Source: Microbacterium proteolyticum
Lineage (GTDB): Bacteria > Actinomycetota > Actinomycetes > Actinomycetales > Microbacteriaceae
Direction of reading: 5' to 3'
Assembly (NCBI RefSeq): GCF_030818075.1
Contig: NZ_JAUSZZ010000001.1
Location: 1,116,001-1,180,000 of the forward strand
DNA: 64,000 nt
The notes below the pieces were generated by a model. That model was given only the letters and a program-made list of their open reading frames with translations, made no database searches and was not told the origin of the DNA. The position numbers and the translations under genes were made by a program. Below, in pieces: positions 24,218 through 32,617 of the stretch; positions within the stretch are counted from its first letter, which is position 1; every line of letters starts with the position of its first letter.

Positions 24218-24982
24218 CGCGTCAGGACTCGCTCCCCGGTCGACCCGTCCGAGGCTGCCGGCCCATGCGAGCGCGTCGTCGGATGCGTCGTGAGCGGACA
24301 GGTGGTCGCCGAGAAGGTAGGCGGCCGTGTGGTGTGCGCGCAGTTCCGCGAGCACGGCGTCGGGATGCCCCTCGGCAATCAGGTCGACGACGCGTCGATG
24401 TCGCGCCGCGCGCTCGAGGAGAGACTCGGCCCCCGCCTGTGCCTGACGGTTCAGCCGCATGAGTATGGCCACCGGGAGGGCGATCGCGGCGTAGGCGGCG
24501 TTCAAGTGGTCGTTGCCCGCCAGGTTCACCAATGCCGTGTGGAACTGCAGACCGTCGTGAGGTGCCCGTGTCTCATCGCCCGAGCGGGCGTTGCGTTCCA
24601 TCGCGTCCATAGCCGTCCGCAGGCGCTCGAACGTCTCGCCGTTCGCCGGTACCCCCTGCTGCACCGCGAGGGCCTCGAGCTGTTCGCGCACCGTGGTCAC
24701 CTGGAAGGCGTCCTGCAGAGTCAGCTGCACCACGCGGCTCCCCGCACGCGGCACGTGGACGATGGCGCGTCGACTCTCCAGTGCGCGGAGGGCTTCACGG
24801 AGGGATTGCCGTCCGACGCCGATCTCCGCGGCGAGTGCATGCTCGGTCACATGCGCGCCCATGGCCAACCGTCCGTCGATGATGCGGTCGCACAGTTCCG
24901 CCGTCGCGATCGCGGTGACGCTTTCGGGGCCATCGATGAGGCCGCCCTCCCGACGCCCCCTTCCCCTTGCGGTTCGCTGCAT
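24206..24982 (-). CDS. GntR-family regulator with FCD (FadR-type) effector domain
   Basis: A 258-residue regulator. The winged helix-turn-helix spans residues about 20-85 (TAELCDRIIDGRLAMGAHVTEHALAAEIGVGRQSLREALRALESR, then a wing with VPRAGSRVV). Residues 95-230 form the all-helical FCD domain (FQVTTVREQLEALAVQQ; LQFHTALVNLAGNDHL; ARHRRVVDLIAEGHPDAVLAELRAHH) that binds small carboxylic acids, often through a metal ion. The ATG at 24982 has GGAGGAG in front. It diverges from the iron ABC operon with an iron box between them; whether it regulates that operon is unknown. Confidence 0.9.
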   Translation of the reverse strand: MQRTARGRGRREGGLIDGPESVTAIATAELCDRIIDGRLAMGAHVTEHALAAEIGVGRQSLREALRALESRRAIVHVPRAGSRVVQLTLQDAFQVTTVREQLEALAVQQGVPANGETFERLRTAMDAMERNARSGDETRAPHDGLQFHTALVNLAGNDHLNAAYAAIALPVAILMRLNRQAQAGAESLLERAARHRRVVDLIAEGHPDAVLAELRAHHTAAYLLGDHLSAHDASDDALAWAGSLGRVDRGASPDASAP

Positions 24983-25017
24983 CGGACTCCTCCCGGGCAC
25001 CACGCCCGACGCATGGG

Positions 25018-25036
25018 TTAGGGTAGCCTTACCTAG
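25018..25036. promoter_or_regulatory. DtxR/IdeR-type iron box
   Basis: TTAGGGTAGCCTTACCTAG matches 15 of 19 positions of the corynebacterial/mycobacterial iron-box consensus TTAGGTTAGGCTAACCTAA. It lies 30 bases upstream of the siderophore-binding protein gene and 36 bases upstream of the GntR gene, so iron-dependent repression of one or both is expected. Confidence 0.85.
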
Positions 25037-25065
25037 TCGACCATGACGGATCAAGGATACCCCTC

Positions 25066-26025
25066 ATGCCTGCGAAACGCTTCCCCGCCTCTCTTCTCGC
25101 CCTCTTCTCCGTCGCTGCTCTCACGCTGACCGGGTGCGCGGCTGTCAGCGGCGGCGGTCCGGCGGCGAAGGAGGGCGACCGAACCGTCGAAAGCGTCCTC
25201 GGCCCGGTGACCGTGCCCGAGACAATCGAATCGGTGGTGGTCCTGGAGGGGCGCCGCGACCTCGACATCGTGTTGTCGCTGGGTCTGCCCCTCACCGGGT
25301 ACCCGTACGAAGAGGCCGCTGCGCTGGACCTCGAGGCTCCTGTCGCGCCGGCCCTTGCGCGGGCGGTGGGCGCTTCGCCAATGTTCCTTGCCGAAGAGGT
25401 CAACCTGGAGGCGATCGCGGAAGCTGCGCCGACTCTGATCGTCAGCCGCATCGACGACGTCGAGCCCATCCTGGACGAACTGCGGGCGATCGCCCCCGTG
25501 CTGGCGATCGGCGATCAGACCACGAGCTCGTGGCAGGACGACCTCCGTCTCGTGGCCGAGGCGACGGGGACGCAAACTCGCGCCGCGGAGCTCATCGCGC
25601 AGTACGACGCGCGCGTGGCGGAGGTGTCGGAGGCATACGCCGACGTTCTCGCGTCCCAGACGTTCGCGCCCATCAATGTGACCTCCGATGGGAGTGATGT
25701 GCGCCCCAACCGACTGCTCTCGACCGTGCTGCAAGACCTCGGCGCCGCGCCGTCCGCCGCTTTCGCCGAAGCGATTCAGAGCGGCGAGGGCATCGAGTAC
25801 TCCCCAGAGCAGCTGGTCTCGAAGTGGAGCGATGCGACGGCTGTCGTGGCGCTGGTCAACGACGCCGCGTCGTGGAACGAGCTGCAGACCGATTCATTGT
25901 GGACGCAGCTGCCCGCGGTCGCCGGAGGCCATGTCGTGCGCTCCGACAAGCAGACCCACGAAGGTGCGGCACTGACCGCGCTCCACAGCATCGACGTCAT
26001 CGAGTCGCTGCTCGCCACTTTCTGA
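25066..26025 (+). CDS. Iron-siderophore ABC transporter substrate-binding lipoprotein
   Basis: A 319-residue FhuD/FepB-type binding protein. Residues 1-24 form a lipoprotein signal peptide ending in the lipobox LTGC, with Cys24 as the probable lipid anchor on the outer face of the membrane. The two lobes are joined by a long helix as in class III binding proteins (VESVVVLEGRRDLDIVLSLG, then NLEAIAEAAPTLIVSRIDD). AAGGA lies about 8 bases before the ATG. It opens a four-gene operon with two FecCD permeases and an ATPase, and the iron box upstream identifies the cargo as ferric iron in a chelated form. Confidence 0.92.
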   Translation: MPAKRFPASLLALFSVAALTLTGCAAVSGGGPAAKEGDRTVESVLGPVTVPETIESVVVLEGRRDLDIVLSLGLPLTGYPYEEAAALDLEAPVAPALARAVGASPMFLAEEVNLEAIAEAAPTLIVSRIDDVEPILDELRAIAPVLAIGDQTTSSWQDDLRLVAEATGTQTRAAELIAQYDARVAEVSEAYADVLASQTFAPINVTSDGSDVRPNRLLSTVLQDLGAAPSAAFAEAIQSGEGIEYSPEQLVSKWSDATAVVALVNDAASWNELQTDSLWTQLPAVAGGHVVRSDKQTHEGAALTALHSIDVIESLLATF

Positions 26026-26056
26026 GAGCGGAACCCTGAACCTGTCGTCGGGTGGC

Positions 26057-27058
26057 ATGGCGCGCGCGGCGCTTCTCATCGGCGCGGCGTTGGCCGTCAC
26101 CGTCGTGTGCCTCACTCTCGGTCTGATGGTGGGCTCGAGAGGGATCGCCCCGGTGGCGGTGTGGCAGGCGCTGCTGGGGGCCGCGGACCCGGAAGCGCGT
26201 GCGATCGTGCGAGACCAGCGTCTGCCCCGCACGCTCATCGGGATCGTCGGGGGCGCTGCTCTGGCGGTCGCGGGTGTCGTCGTCCAGGGTCACACCCGTA
26301 ATCCGCTCGCCGATCCGGGTCTGCTGGGAATCACGGCCGGCAGCTCCCTCGCTGTCGTGGTCGGTATCTCGGCTCTCGGTCTCACCACACCCGCTGGTTA
26401 CCTCGGGGCGGCATTCGGCGGCGCTGCCCTGGGCACGATCGTCGTGGTCGTCATCGGGCTCGCAGCGAGTCGCCGTCGAGACGCGTCCCCCGCGTCGCTG
26501 GTGCTCGCCGGAACGGCCGTGTCCGCCCTGCTCGGCGCGATCACCGGGATCATCCTGCTGCTCGACTCCGCCGCGCTCGACCTGTTCCGCTTCTGGACGG
26601 TGGGCTCGTTGAGCGCAGGCCGGGACCTCGATGTGTTCATGGCCGCACTCGTTCCTCTCGCGGTGGGCGGCGTCCTCGCCGGTGCGCACGCTCGCGCGCT
26701 CGATGTGCTGGTGCTCGGCGACGACGTCGCGGCCGCTCTGGGGCGCCGCCTGCTTCCCACCCGGCTCCTGGGGTTGGTCGTCGTGACTCTCCTCGTCGGT
26801 GGGGCGACCGTGGCCATCGGAGCTCTCGGATTCGTCGGGCTCGTCGCCCCTCACCTCGCGCGACGGGTTTTCGGCGAGAAGCACGAGGTGCTCCTGCCCG
26901 CGAGTGCGATGCTCGGCTCACTCCTCGTCGTCATCGCCGACGTCGTCGGACGTGTCATCATCTCGCCCGCAGAACTCCCGGTCGGCGTCGTGCTCGCGGT
27001 CATCGGCGCTCCGGCGCTCCTCGCCATCATCGTCCGCACCCGGAAGACCTGCGCATGA
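26057..27058 (+). CDS. FecCD-type iron-siderophore ABC permease 1
   Basis: A 333-residue permease with about ten helices, of the BtuC/FecCD fold. Family motifs are RLPRTLIGIVGGAALAVAGVVVQGHTRNPLADPGLLGITAGSSLAVV (residues 55-100) and near the C-terminus GALGFVGLVAPHLARRVFGEKHEVLLPASAM. It forms a heterodimer with the next permease, which overlaps it by four bases. No clear ribosome binding site precedes the ATG, 31 bases after the binding-protein gene. Confidence 0.92.
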   Translation: MARAALLIGAALAVTVVCLTLGLMVGSRGIAPVAVWQALLGAADPEARAIVRDQRLPRTLIGIVGGAALAVAGVVVQGHTRNPLADPGLLGITAGSSLAVVVGISALGLTTPAGYLGAAFGGAALGTIVVVVIGLAASRRRDASPASLVLAGTAVSALLGAITGIILLLDSAALDLFRFWTVGSLSAGRDLDVFMAALVPLAVGGVLAGAHARALDVLVLGDDVAAALGRRLLPTRLLGLVVVTLLVGGATVAIGALGFVGLVAPHLARRVFGEKHEVLLPASAMLGSLLVVIADVVGRVIISPAELPVGVVLAVIGAPALLAIIVRTRKTCA

Positions 27059-28113
27059 GCGCGTCCACCACTCTGCGAGTCGGGAGGTTCTCGCAGCAGG
27101 TCCGCCGACGAACCGTCGTCGTCTCCGCGCTTCTCCTCGTCGCGACCGTCCTGCTGGCCGGTGCCGGGCTGGCCCTGGGCGACTACACGCTCGCCCCCGG
27201 GGATGTCGTCGCCGCGCTCCGGGGGGAAGGAAGTGCCCGCGACCACCTCGTCGTCAACGCCATACGTCTCCCACGCGTGGCTCTCGGCATCGTCGTGGGG
27301 GTCTGTCTCGCCGTCGCCGGCGCGATCGTGCAGACGACGGCACGCAACGCCCTGGCGAGTCCCGACCTTCTCGGCGTGTCGGCGGGCGCGGGCGCGGGCG
27401 CGGTCGCCGCGATCGTCCTCAGCGGCACGAACGCCGCCGGCTCCGCGGCGCTCGACGTCATCGGGACCCCGCTCGCCGCTCTCCTGGGCGGCGTCGTCGC
27501 GGCCGCCACCGTCGGACTCCTGCTCCGCGTCACGGGCACGACCGGTCTGTCGCCCCTGCTCGCCGGTGTCGGCGTTTCCGCGCTGTTCGGGGGACTGACG
27601 AGCTGGATGCTCACCGCGGCGAGCATCGACGACGCGGCCCGAGCGAACGCGTGGCTCGCGGGCTCGCTCGGCGGCAGAGGATGGTCGGAAGTCGCAGCCG
27701 TCACCGTCGCCGCCGTCACGGCCCTCGCCCCCCTGATCGTCCTCTCCTCGCGGCTCCCCGCGCTGGAACTCGGACCATCCATCGCGACCTCGCTGGGCTT
27801 CCGCGTGCCGCACTCGGTGGGACTTCTCCTTCTCATCGCGGTCGTTCTCACGTCCGTCCCCGTCGCCGCGGCGGGCCCGATCGGCTTCATCGCTCTCGTC
27901 GCCCCTCATCTCGCACGTCTCGCCTGTCGATCACCCCGGCCTCCGCTCGTGGCGAGCGGGGTCGCGGGAGCCGCGCTTCTTCTCGCGAGCGATCTCGTCG
28001 CACGGTTCGCACTGGCCCCCCTCCTTCTCCCCGCCGGCGCGGTCACCGCCGTCATCGGCGCGCCGTTCCTCATCTGGCTGCTCGTTCGTTCGAGGAAAGA
28101 CCCCACGCAATGA
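27055..28113 (+). CDS. FecCD-type iron-siderophore ABC permease 2
   Basis: A 352-residue permease, the partner of the preceding one. It shares the motifs RLPRVALGIVVGVCLAVAGAIVQTTARNALASPDLLGVSAGAGAGAV and AGPIGFIALVAPHLARLACRS. A 25-residue hydrophilic N-terminus precedes the first helix. It overlaps both neighbours by ATGA, which implies balanced, coupled synthesis. Confidence 0.92.
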   Translation: MSASTTLRVGRFSQQVRRRTVVVSALLLVATVLLAGAGLALGDYTLAPGDVVAALRGEGSARDHLVVNAIRLPRVALGIVVGVCLAVAGAIVQTTARNALASPDLLGVSAGAGAGAVAAIVLSGTNAAGSAALDVIGTPLAALLGGVVAAATVGLLLRVTGTTGLSPLLAGVGVSALFGGLTSWMLTAASIDDAARANAWLAGSLGGRGWSEVAAVTVAAVTALAPLIVLSSRLPALELGPSIATSLGFRVPHSVGLLLLIAVVLTSVPVAAAGPIGFIALVAPHLARLACRSPRPPLVASGVAGAALLLASDLVARFALAPLLLPAGAVTAVIGAPFLIWLLVRSRKDPTQ

Positions 28114-28892
28114 CCTCTGTGTTCACCGTTCGCGATCTCGTCCTCCGATTCGGGGAACGCTCGGTGCTCAAGGGCATCGATCTGGAGATCCCCGCCGGCC
28201 GGGTGACGGCCATCATCGGTCCGAACGGGTGCGGCAAGTCGACCCTCCTCCGCAGTCTCAGCAGGCTCGGCCCGGCGGGCGACGGGCAGGTGCTCCTGGA
28301 GGGCACGCCGATCGCCGACATTCCGCATCGCGTTTTCGCTCGCCAGGTGGCCCTTCTCCCGCAGGCCCCGATGGCGCCGGAGCAGTTGACCGTCATCGAT
28401 CTCGTCACGCGCGGGCGAGACCCGCACCGGCGCTGGTACGACCAGTGGTCACGCGCCGACGAGGACATCGTGCTCGATGCACTCGATCGCACCGGTCTTC
28501 GCGAACGGGCGGACCAGCCGCTTTCCACCCTTTCCGGAGGGCAGCGGCAACGCGCCTGGATCGCGCTCGCGCTGGCGCAGAGCACACCCGTCCTCCTTCT
28601 GGACGAGCCCACCACCTATCTCGACATCGCGCACCAGCTCGAAGTCCTCGATACCGTTCGTCGGCTCCATCTCGAGGGGGTGACCGTCGTCATGGTGCTT
28701 CACGATCTCAGCCTCGCCGCTCGTTATGCCGACCACATCGTCGCCATGCGTGACGGCCGGATCGCCGCGACAGGAACGGTCGAGACCGTCATCACCCCGG
28801 ACATGATCCGCAGCGTTTTCGACATCGAGTGCACGATCCTGGCCGATCCGAGGACCGGGCGCCCCGTGGTCCTGCCGCATTCGCCCACATGA
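28110..28892 (+). CDS. Iron-siderophore ABC transporter ATP-binding protein
   Basis: A 260-residue ATPase of the FepC/FhuC type that powers import. Walker A GPNGCGKST is at residues 37-45, the Q-loop is QAPMAPEQLTV, the signature LSGGQRQR is near residue 140, Walker B is VLLLDEPTTYLD and the H-loop His lies in VLHDLSLAARYAD. No domain is missing. It is the last gene of the iron operon. Confidence 0.95.
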   Translation: MTSVFTVRDLVLRFGERSVLKGIDLEIPAGRVTAIIGPNGCGKSTLLRSLSRLGPAGDGQVLLEGTPIADIPHRVFARQVALLPQAPMAPEQLTVIDLVTRGRDPHRRWYDQWSRADEDIVLDALDRTGLRERADQPLSTLSGGQRQRAWIALALAQSTPVLLLDEPTTYLDIAHQLEVLDTVRRLHLEGVTVVMVLHDLSLAARYADHIVAMRDGRIAATGTVETVITPDMIRSVFDIECTILADPRTGRPVVLPHSPT

Positions 28893-28952
28893 ACGACAAG
28901 GGTGCCCCGCGACCGCACCTGATGTCGCACTCGACGCAAAAGGGGACCGTCT

Positions 28953-28978
28953 GGCCGCCGCGCCCCTCTGCGGCGGCC
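28953..28978. terminator. Bidirectional stem-loop between convergent genes
   Basis: GGCCGCCGC and GCGGCGGCC form a perfect 9-bp stem around an 8-base loop, 60 bases after the ABC operon and two bases before the stop of the opposing membrane-protein gene. There is no T-run on the plus strand. Confidence 0.6.
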
Positions 28979-28980
28979 GG

Positions 28981-29379
28981 TCAGCCGTTGATCAGCCGCT
29001 GCCAGATGTCGATGATCAGCGGAATGACGTCGGACGCGCGGTCGGCGGAGCCGATAGCCACGACGGTCAGCGGGAAGACCGTCACCGCGAGGGCGACGAG
29101 CAACGCGACGACCGCGAGCGCCCACGACGACCGCGAGCGCCGGCGGGTGACGGCGAGCAGAAGCGCACCGACGACGATCACGATCCCCAGCAGGGTCACG
29201 CCGATGACGCTCGCGAAGGGGAAGGGGACGAGTCCGGCCGTCGTCGCCGTCGTCGCGGCCAGGAAGCCGACCAGGGGAAGGGACAGAGCCAGCGCGATGA
29301 TGGCCGAGACGGCGGTTCCGACGCCGGCGGCGATGAAGACGCCGCGCGGGCGGCGCGCGAGGGCCGAGCGCGCGCGCAT
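28981..29379 (-). CDS. Small hypothetical membrane protein
   Basis: A 132-residue protein with about four hydrophobic segments: GVFIAAGVGTAVSAIIALALSLPLVGFLAA, FASVIGVTLLGIVIVVGALLLAV, and ALAVVALLVALAVTVFPLTVVAIGS. Basic residues precede the first helix (RARSALARRPRG) and separate the last two (TRRRSRSS). No family was recognised. A GAGGTGA site lies about eight bases before the ATG. A longer in-frame reading upstream exists but begins in the divergent GNAT gene. Confidence 0.65.
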   Translation of the reverse strand: MRARSALARRPRGVFIAAGVGTAVSAIIALALSLPLVGFLAATTATTAGLVPFPFASVIGVTLLGIVIVVGALLLAVTRRRSRSSWALAVVALLVALAVTVFPLTVVAIGSADRASDVIPLIIDIWQRLING

Positions 29380-29540
29380 CACGGGATCACCTCGGACAGC
29401 GTCTTGGCGGCGGCTGGTGAACGTGGGTGCGAGTCGTGTCCTCTCGTCGGTGAAGCGTTCGTTCGCATACACCGGTGAGACGCATCGACGTGCGCGAACG
29501 TCACGTCGAAGAGGCGATCGGGCGTCGACGGCGGCGGTGC

Positions 29541-29546
29541 CAGACT
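29541..29546 (+). promoter_or_regulatory. -10 hexamer CAGACT of the GNAT gene
   Basis: CAGACT, six bases, ATG at 29553; a weaker hexamer at the usual leaderless spacing. Confidence 0.45.
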
Positions 29547-29552
29547 CGATGC

Positions 29553-30239
29553 ATGAGCGACTTCGCGATCCGCACCCTCGACGACGTCGGCGGCATCCAC
29601 GAGGCAGCCCGGGTGCTCGATGAGGTGTGGGGCGAGCGCGGCACGATACCGGCCAACATCCTCCGAGCGCTCGAGCACGCGGGTAACTACGTCGTCGGGC
29701 TTTTCGACGGCGACAGGATGATCGGGGCATCCGCGGCGTTCTTCGGCCTGCCCGCCGCGCGGACGATGCACTCGCACATCACCGGCATCCTGCCCTCGCA
29801 CCAGGGCCGCGGTCTGGGTCGCGCGCTCAAGGACCACCAGCGCGTGTGGGCAGTCGAGCGCGGCGTCGGGCACATCACCTGGACGTTCGACCCGCTGGTC
29901 GCGCGCAACGCCCACTTCAATCTGGCGGTGCTCGGCGCCCGTGCCACGGAGTACCTCGTCGATCACTACGGGGCGATGGCGGATGCCGTGAACCGCGGCG
30001 ACGAATCCGACCGGCTCATGGTGTCGTGGGCGCTGGCCGAGCCGCCCGTCCCGACTCCCGATGAGGCGGACGTCGTCGCCGTCGTGGCGGCGCCCGATGA
30101 CATCGAGAGCCTGCGTCGCACCGACGCCGCGGCGGCCCGCGACTGGCGCCGGCGCCTGCGCGACGAGCTGGCCGGGCACCTGGCATCCGGGCGCCGGATC
30201 GGCGGCTTCGACCGCCGGGGTTATCTCATCGTCGAGTGA
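29553..30239 (+). CDS. GNAT-family N-acetyltransferase (COG3375 type)
   Basis: A 228-residue protein with the GNAT acetyl-CoA-binding motif in HITGILPSHQGRGLGRALKDHQR (Q-x-x-G-x-G near residue 88). It then has FDPLVARNAHFNLAVLGARATEYLVDHYG, a segment typical of the predicted acetyltransferases of COG3375. The C-terminal 60 residues (DIESLRRTDAAAARDWRRRLRDEL) are helical and charged. The substrate is unknown. It is a single gene, convergent with the small gene below. Confidence 0.85.
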   Translation: MSDFAIRTLDDVGGIHEAARVLDEVWGERGTIPANILRALEHAGNYVVGLFDGDRMIGASAAFFGLPAARTMHSHITGILPSHQGRGLGRALKDHQRVWAVERGVGHITWTFDPLVARNAHFNLAVLGARATEYLVDHYGAMADAVNRGDESDRLMVSWALAEPPVPTPDEADVVAVVAAPDDIESLRRTDAAAARDWRRRLRDELAGHLASGRRIGGFDRRGYLIVE

Positions 30240-30246
30240 CGGACGG

Positions 30247-30456
30247 TCACCGCTCGGTGATCGGGGTATCTTCCTCCGCCGCCGGGTCGCCCTGACCCGG
30301 ACCGGGACGCACCGCCGCGTCATCGCGCACGTCGATGCGGGTGACGCCGTCGTGGTGGCTCACGTCGAAACGGGGAGCGGCATCCTCTTCCGTGGCTTTC
30401 GGGGCCGACGTCAGCTGATCGTGACGGTTCTCCTCAAAGCTCTTCTCGTCGCTCAT
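30247..30456 (-). CDS. Small hydrophilic hypothetical protein
   Basis: A 69-residue, strongly acidic protein (SDEKSFEENRHDQ at the start, EEDTPITER at the end) with no recognisable domain. GAGGAG lies eight bases before the ATG at 30456. It starts 5 bases after the SDR gene ends, so the two are an operon. Confidence 0.65.
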   Translation of the reverse strand: MSDEKSFEENRHDQLTSAPKATEEDAAPRFDVSHHDGVTRIDVRDDAAVRPGPGQGDPAAEEDTPITER

Positions 30457-30461
30457 CTCGC

Positions 30462-31274
30462 TCACTCCTCTCCGGCCGAACGCCACGCGTCCGACTCCAT
30501 GTGCGAGCCCGCCTGGGGGCCCATCTGTAGCATCCCGCCGTCGACGACCCAGCTGGCGCCCGTGACGTACGAGCCCGAGGGCGAGGCGAGGAAGCGGATG
30601 ACGTCGGCGATCTCCTCCGGCTTGCCGGGGCGGCCGAGGGGGATGCCGGGGCGATGGATGCGATCGGCATCCTCGGCCGACATGTCGTTGATGGGGGTGG
30701 CGATCTCGCCCGGCGCGACGGCGTTGGCCGTGATGCCGTACTGACCGAGCTCGAGAGCCATGGTCTTGATGAGGCCGCCGACGCCGTGCTTGGCGGCGAC
30801 GTAGGGTGCGGAGCCGACCCGCGGCTGATGCTCGTGCACGCTCGACACCACGATGAGCCGTCCGCCGTTGCCGGCCGCGACCATGCGCTTCGCCGCGGTG
30901 TGCAGGGCGAGGAACGCGCCGTCGAGGTTGAGCGAGATGTCTGTGCGCCAGGTCGTGAAGTCGAGGTCGAGGAAGCTCCCGCCGATGCCGCCGCCGGCAT
31001 TGTTGACGAAGACGTCGAGCCCGCCGAGCTCGTCGGCCATGGCGTTGACGGCATCCGGAACCGCGTCGAAGTCGGTTGTGTCGAACTGCGCGACGATCGC
31101 CCGGGAGCCGCGCGCGCGCACGGCCGCAGCGGTCTCTTCGGCGCCGTCCTTGTCGGAGTGGTAGGTGACGGCGACGTCGATGCCGGCCTCGGCGAGGGCG
31201 ATGGCGGTGGCGGCGCCGATGCCCGAGTCGGAACCGGTGACGATCGCGTGGCGGGGGGTGAAGTCGGCGGTCAT
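30462..31274 (-). CDS. SDR-family oxidoreductase (3-oxoacyl-ACP reductase/glucose dehydrogenase-like)
   Basis: A 270-residue classical short-chain dehydrogenase. It has TGSDSGIG at the N-terminal cofactor site, NNAGG, the catalytic Ser-Tyr-Lys (SSVHEH; YVAAKHG) and the C-terminal GxPGKPEEIADVIRFLASPSGSYVTGASWVVDGGM that is common to FabG-like and glucose-1-dehydrogenase enzymes. The extra tail after DGGM is typical of the latter. The ATG at 31274 has TAGCGT seven bases upstream; the longer frame to 31322 is not needed. Confidence 0.88.
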   Translation of the reverse strand: MTADFTPRHAIVTGSDSGIGAATAIALAEAGIDVAVTYHSDKDGAEETAAAVRARGSRAIVAQFDTTDFDAVPDAVNAMADELGGLDVFVNNAGGGIGGSFLDLDFTTWRTDISLNLDGAFLALHTAAKRMVAAGNGGRLIVVSSVHEHQPRVGSAPYVAAKHGVGGLIKTMALELGQYGITANAVAPGEIATPINDMSAEDADRIHRPGIPLGRPGKPEEIADVIRFLASPSGSYVTGASWVVDGGMLQMGPQAGSHMESDAWRSAGEE

Positions 31275-31281
31275 GCGCACG

Positions 31282-31287
31282 ACGCTA
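31282..31287 (-). promoter_or_regulatory. -10 hexamer TAGCGT of the SDR gene
   Basis: TAGCGT on the minus strand, seven bases before the ATG at 31274. Confidence 0.45.
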
Positions 31288-31350
31288 CGCGCGCGCCGCG
31301 GGGCGGGTTCCGGCCTTGCCACGGCCGGGTGCGGGCGTTACGGTCGGGCT

Positions 31351-31473
31351 CCTCTCCCCGCCGACGCCGCGGCCGGGTCATCCCCTCCCCGCCGACGCCG
31401 CGGCCGGGTCATCCCCTCCCCGCCGGCGCCGCGGCCGGGCCATCTCCTCCTCGCCGGCGCCGCGGCCGGGCTA
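31351..31473. repeat. 31-bp tandem repeat, four units
   Basis: Four copies of a 31-bp unit containing CCGCCGACGCCGCGGCCGGG run without gaps; the last two change GACG to GGCG. GCCGCGGC in each unit is palindromic. The array fills the space between divergent SDR and menC-like genes and ends at the -10 box of the latter. Confidence 0.85.
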
Positions 31474-31477
31474 GCCT
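31472..31477 (+). promoter_or_regulatory. -10 hexamer TAGCCT of the menC-like gene
   Basis: TAGCCT, six bases, ATG at 31484. The hexamer directly abuts the 31-bp repeat array, so copy number could change what lies at -35. Confidence 0.6.
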
Positions 31478-31483
31478 CGCCTC

Positions 31484-32617
31484 ATGCCCCTCACCCGCGC
31501 CGCCGTGCCCGTGACCCTGAATGCCGTCGAGCTCCGCGTCCTGCAGATCCCGCTCGTATCGCCCTTCACGACGTCGTTCGGCACCGAGACGGTGCGCGAG
31601 GTCATCGTGGTCGCGGCCGAGACCGCCGACGGGCGCGGCTGGGGAGAGGTCGTGACGATGGCCGCTCCGCTGTACTCGAGCGAGTACACCGACAGTGCGT
31701 GGGACGTGCTCGCCCGCTACCTCGCCCCGGCGCTGCTGCAGCGTCGCACCTTCGCGCCCGAGGAGGTGCCCGGCATCCTGCATCCCTTCGTGGGGCACCG
31801 CATGGCGAAGGCGGGGCTCGAGCTCGCGATCATCGACGCCGCCCTTCGCGCCGAGGGTCGCAGCTTCGCGCAGTACCTCGGCGCCGAGCGCGACCGAGTG
31901 CCCTCGGGGGTTTCGGTCGGCATCCAGCGCGACCCCCAGGCGCTCGTCGACACCGTCGGCGGCTACCTCGACGAGGGCTACGTGCGCATCAAGATCAAGA
32001 TCAAACCCGGGCGCGACGTCGACGACACCGCCGCCGTCCGCGCGGCCTTCCCGTCGATCCCGCTGCAGGTCGACGCGAACTCCGCGTACACCCTTCAGGA
32101 TGCCGACACCCTCGCCGAACTGGACCGCTTCGACCTGCTGCTGATCGAGCAGCCCCTGCAGGAGGACGACCTCGTCGACCACGCCGCCCTCGCGAAGCGG
32201 CTCGGCACCCCGGTGTGCCTCGACGAGTCGATCGTCTCCGACAAGGCCGCGGCCGACGCGCTCGCCCTCGGCGCGGCGGCGATCATCAACATCAAGGCCG
32301 GACGCGTCGGCGGCTACCTCGAGGCGCTTGCGATCCACGACCGCGCCCGGGCGGCCGGCATCCCGGTGTGGTGCGGCGGCATGCTCGAGACGGGCATCGG
32401 CCGCGCCGCCAACGCCGGGCTCGCCGCCCTCCCGGGCTTCACGCTGCCGGGCGACATCTCGGCATCCGCCCGGTTCTACGACCGCGACATCGTCACCGAG
32501 CCGGCGGTGCTCGAGGACGGACACGTGCGGGTGCCGACCGGCCCGGGACTCGGCGTCGACATCGACGAGGCGGCGTTGACGGCGTTCACCGTGCGCGCCG
32601 AGCGTCTCACGCGATGA
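31484..32617 (+). CDS. menC: o-Succinylbenzoate synthase / N-succinylamino acid racemase family
   Basis: A 377-residue enolase-superfamily enzyme. The capping domain comes first (residues 10-130), then the barrel with all expected residues: the KxK motif in RIKIKIKPG, the metal ligands Asp (QVDANSAY), Glu (IEQPL) and Asp (CLDESI), and the general base Lys in INIKAGR. The N-terminal VTLNAVELRVLQIPLVSPFTTSFGTE is characteristic of the MenC type 2/NSAR group. It makes o-succinylbenzoate for menaquinone, or racemises N-acylamino acids; the two cannot be told apart here, and no other men gene is nearby. The next gene overlaps by ATGA. Confidence 0.85.
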   Translation: MPLTRAAVPVTLNAVELRVLQIPLVSPFTTSFGTETVREVIVVAAETADGRGWGEVVTMAAPLYSSEYTDSAWDVLARYLAPALLQRRTFAPEEVPGILHPFVGHRMAKAGLELAIIDAALRAEGRSFAQYLGAERDRVPSGVSVGIQRDPQALVDTVGGYLDEGYVRIKIKIKPGRDVDDTAAVRAAFPSIPLQVDANSAYTLQDADTLAELDRFDLLLIEQPLQEDDLVDHAALAKRLGTPVCLDESIVSDKAAADALALGAAAIINIKAGRVGGYLEALAIHDRARAAGIPVWCGGMLETGIGRAANAGLAALPGFTLPGDISASARFYDRDIVTEPAVLEDGHVRVPTGPGLGVDIDEAALTAFTVRAERLTR

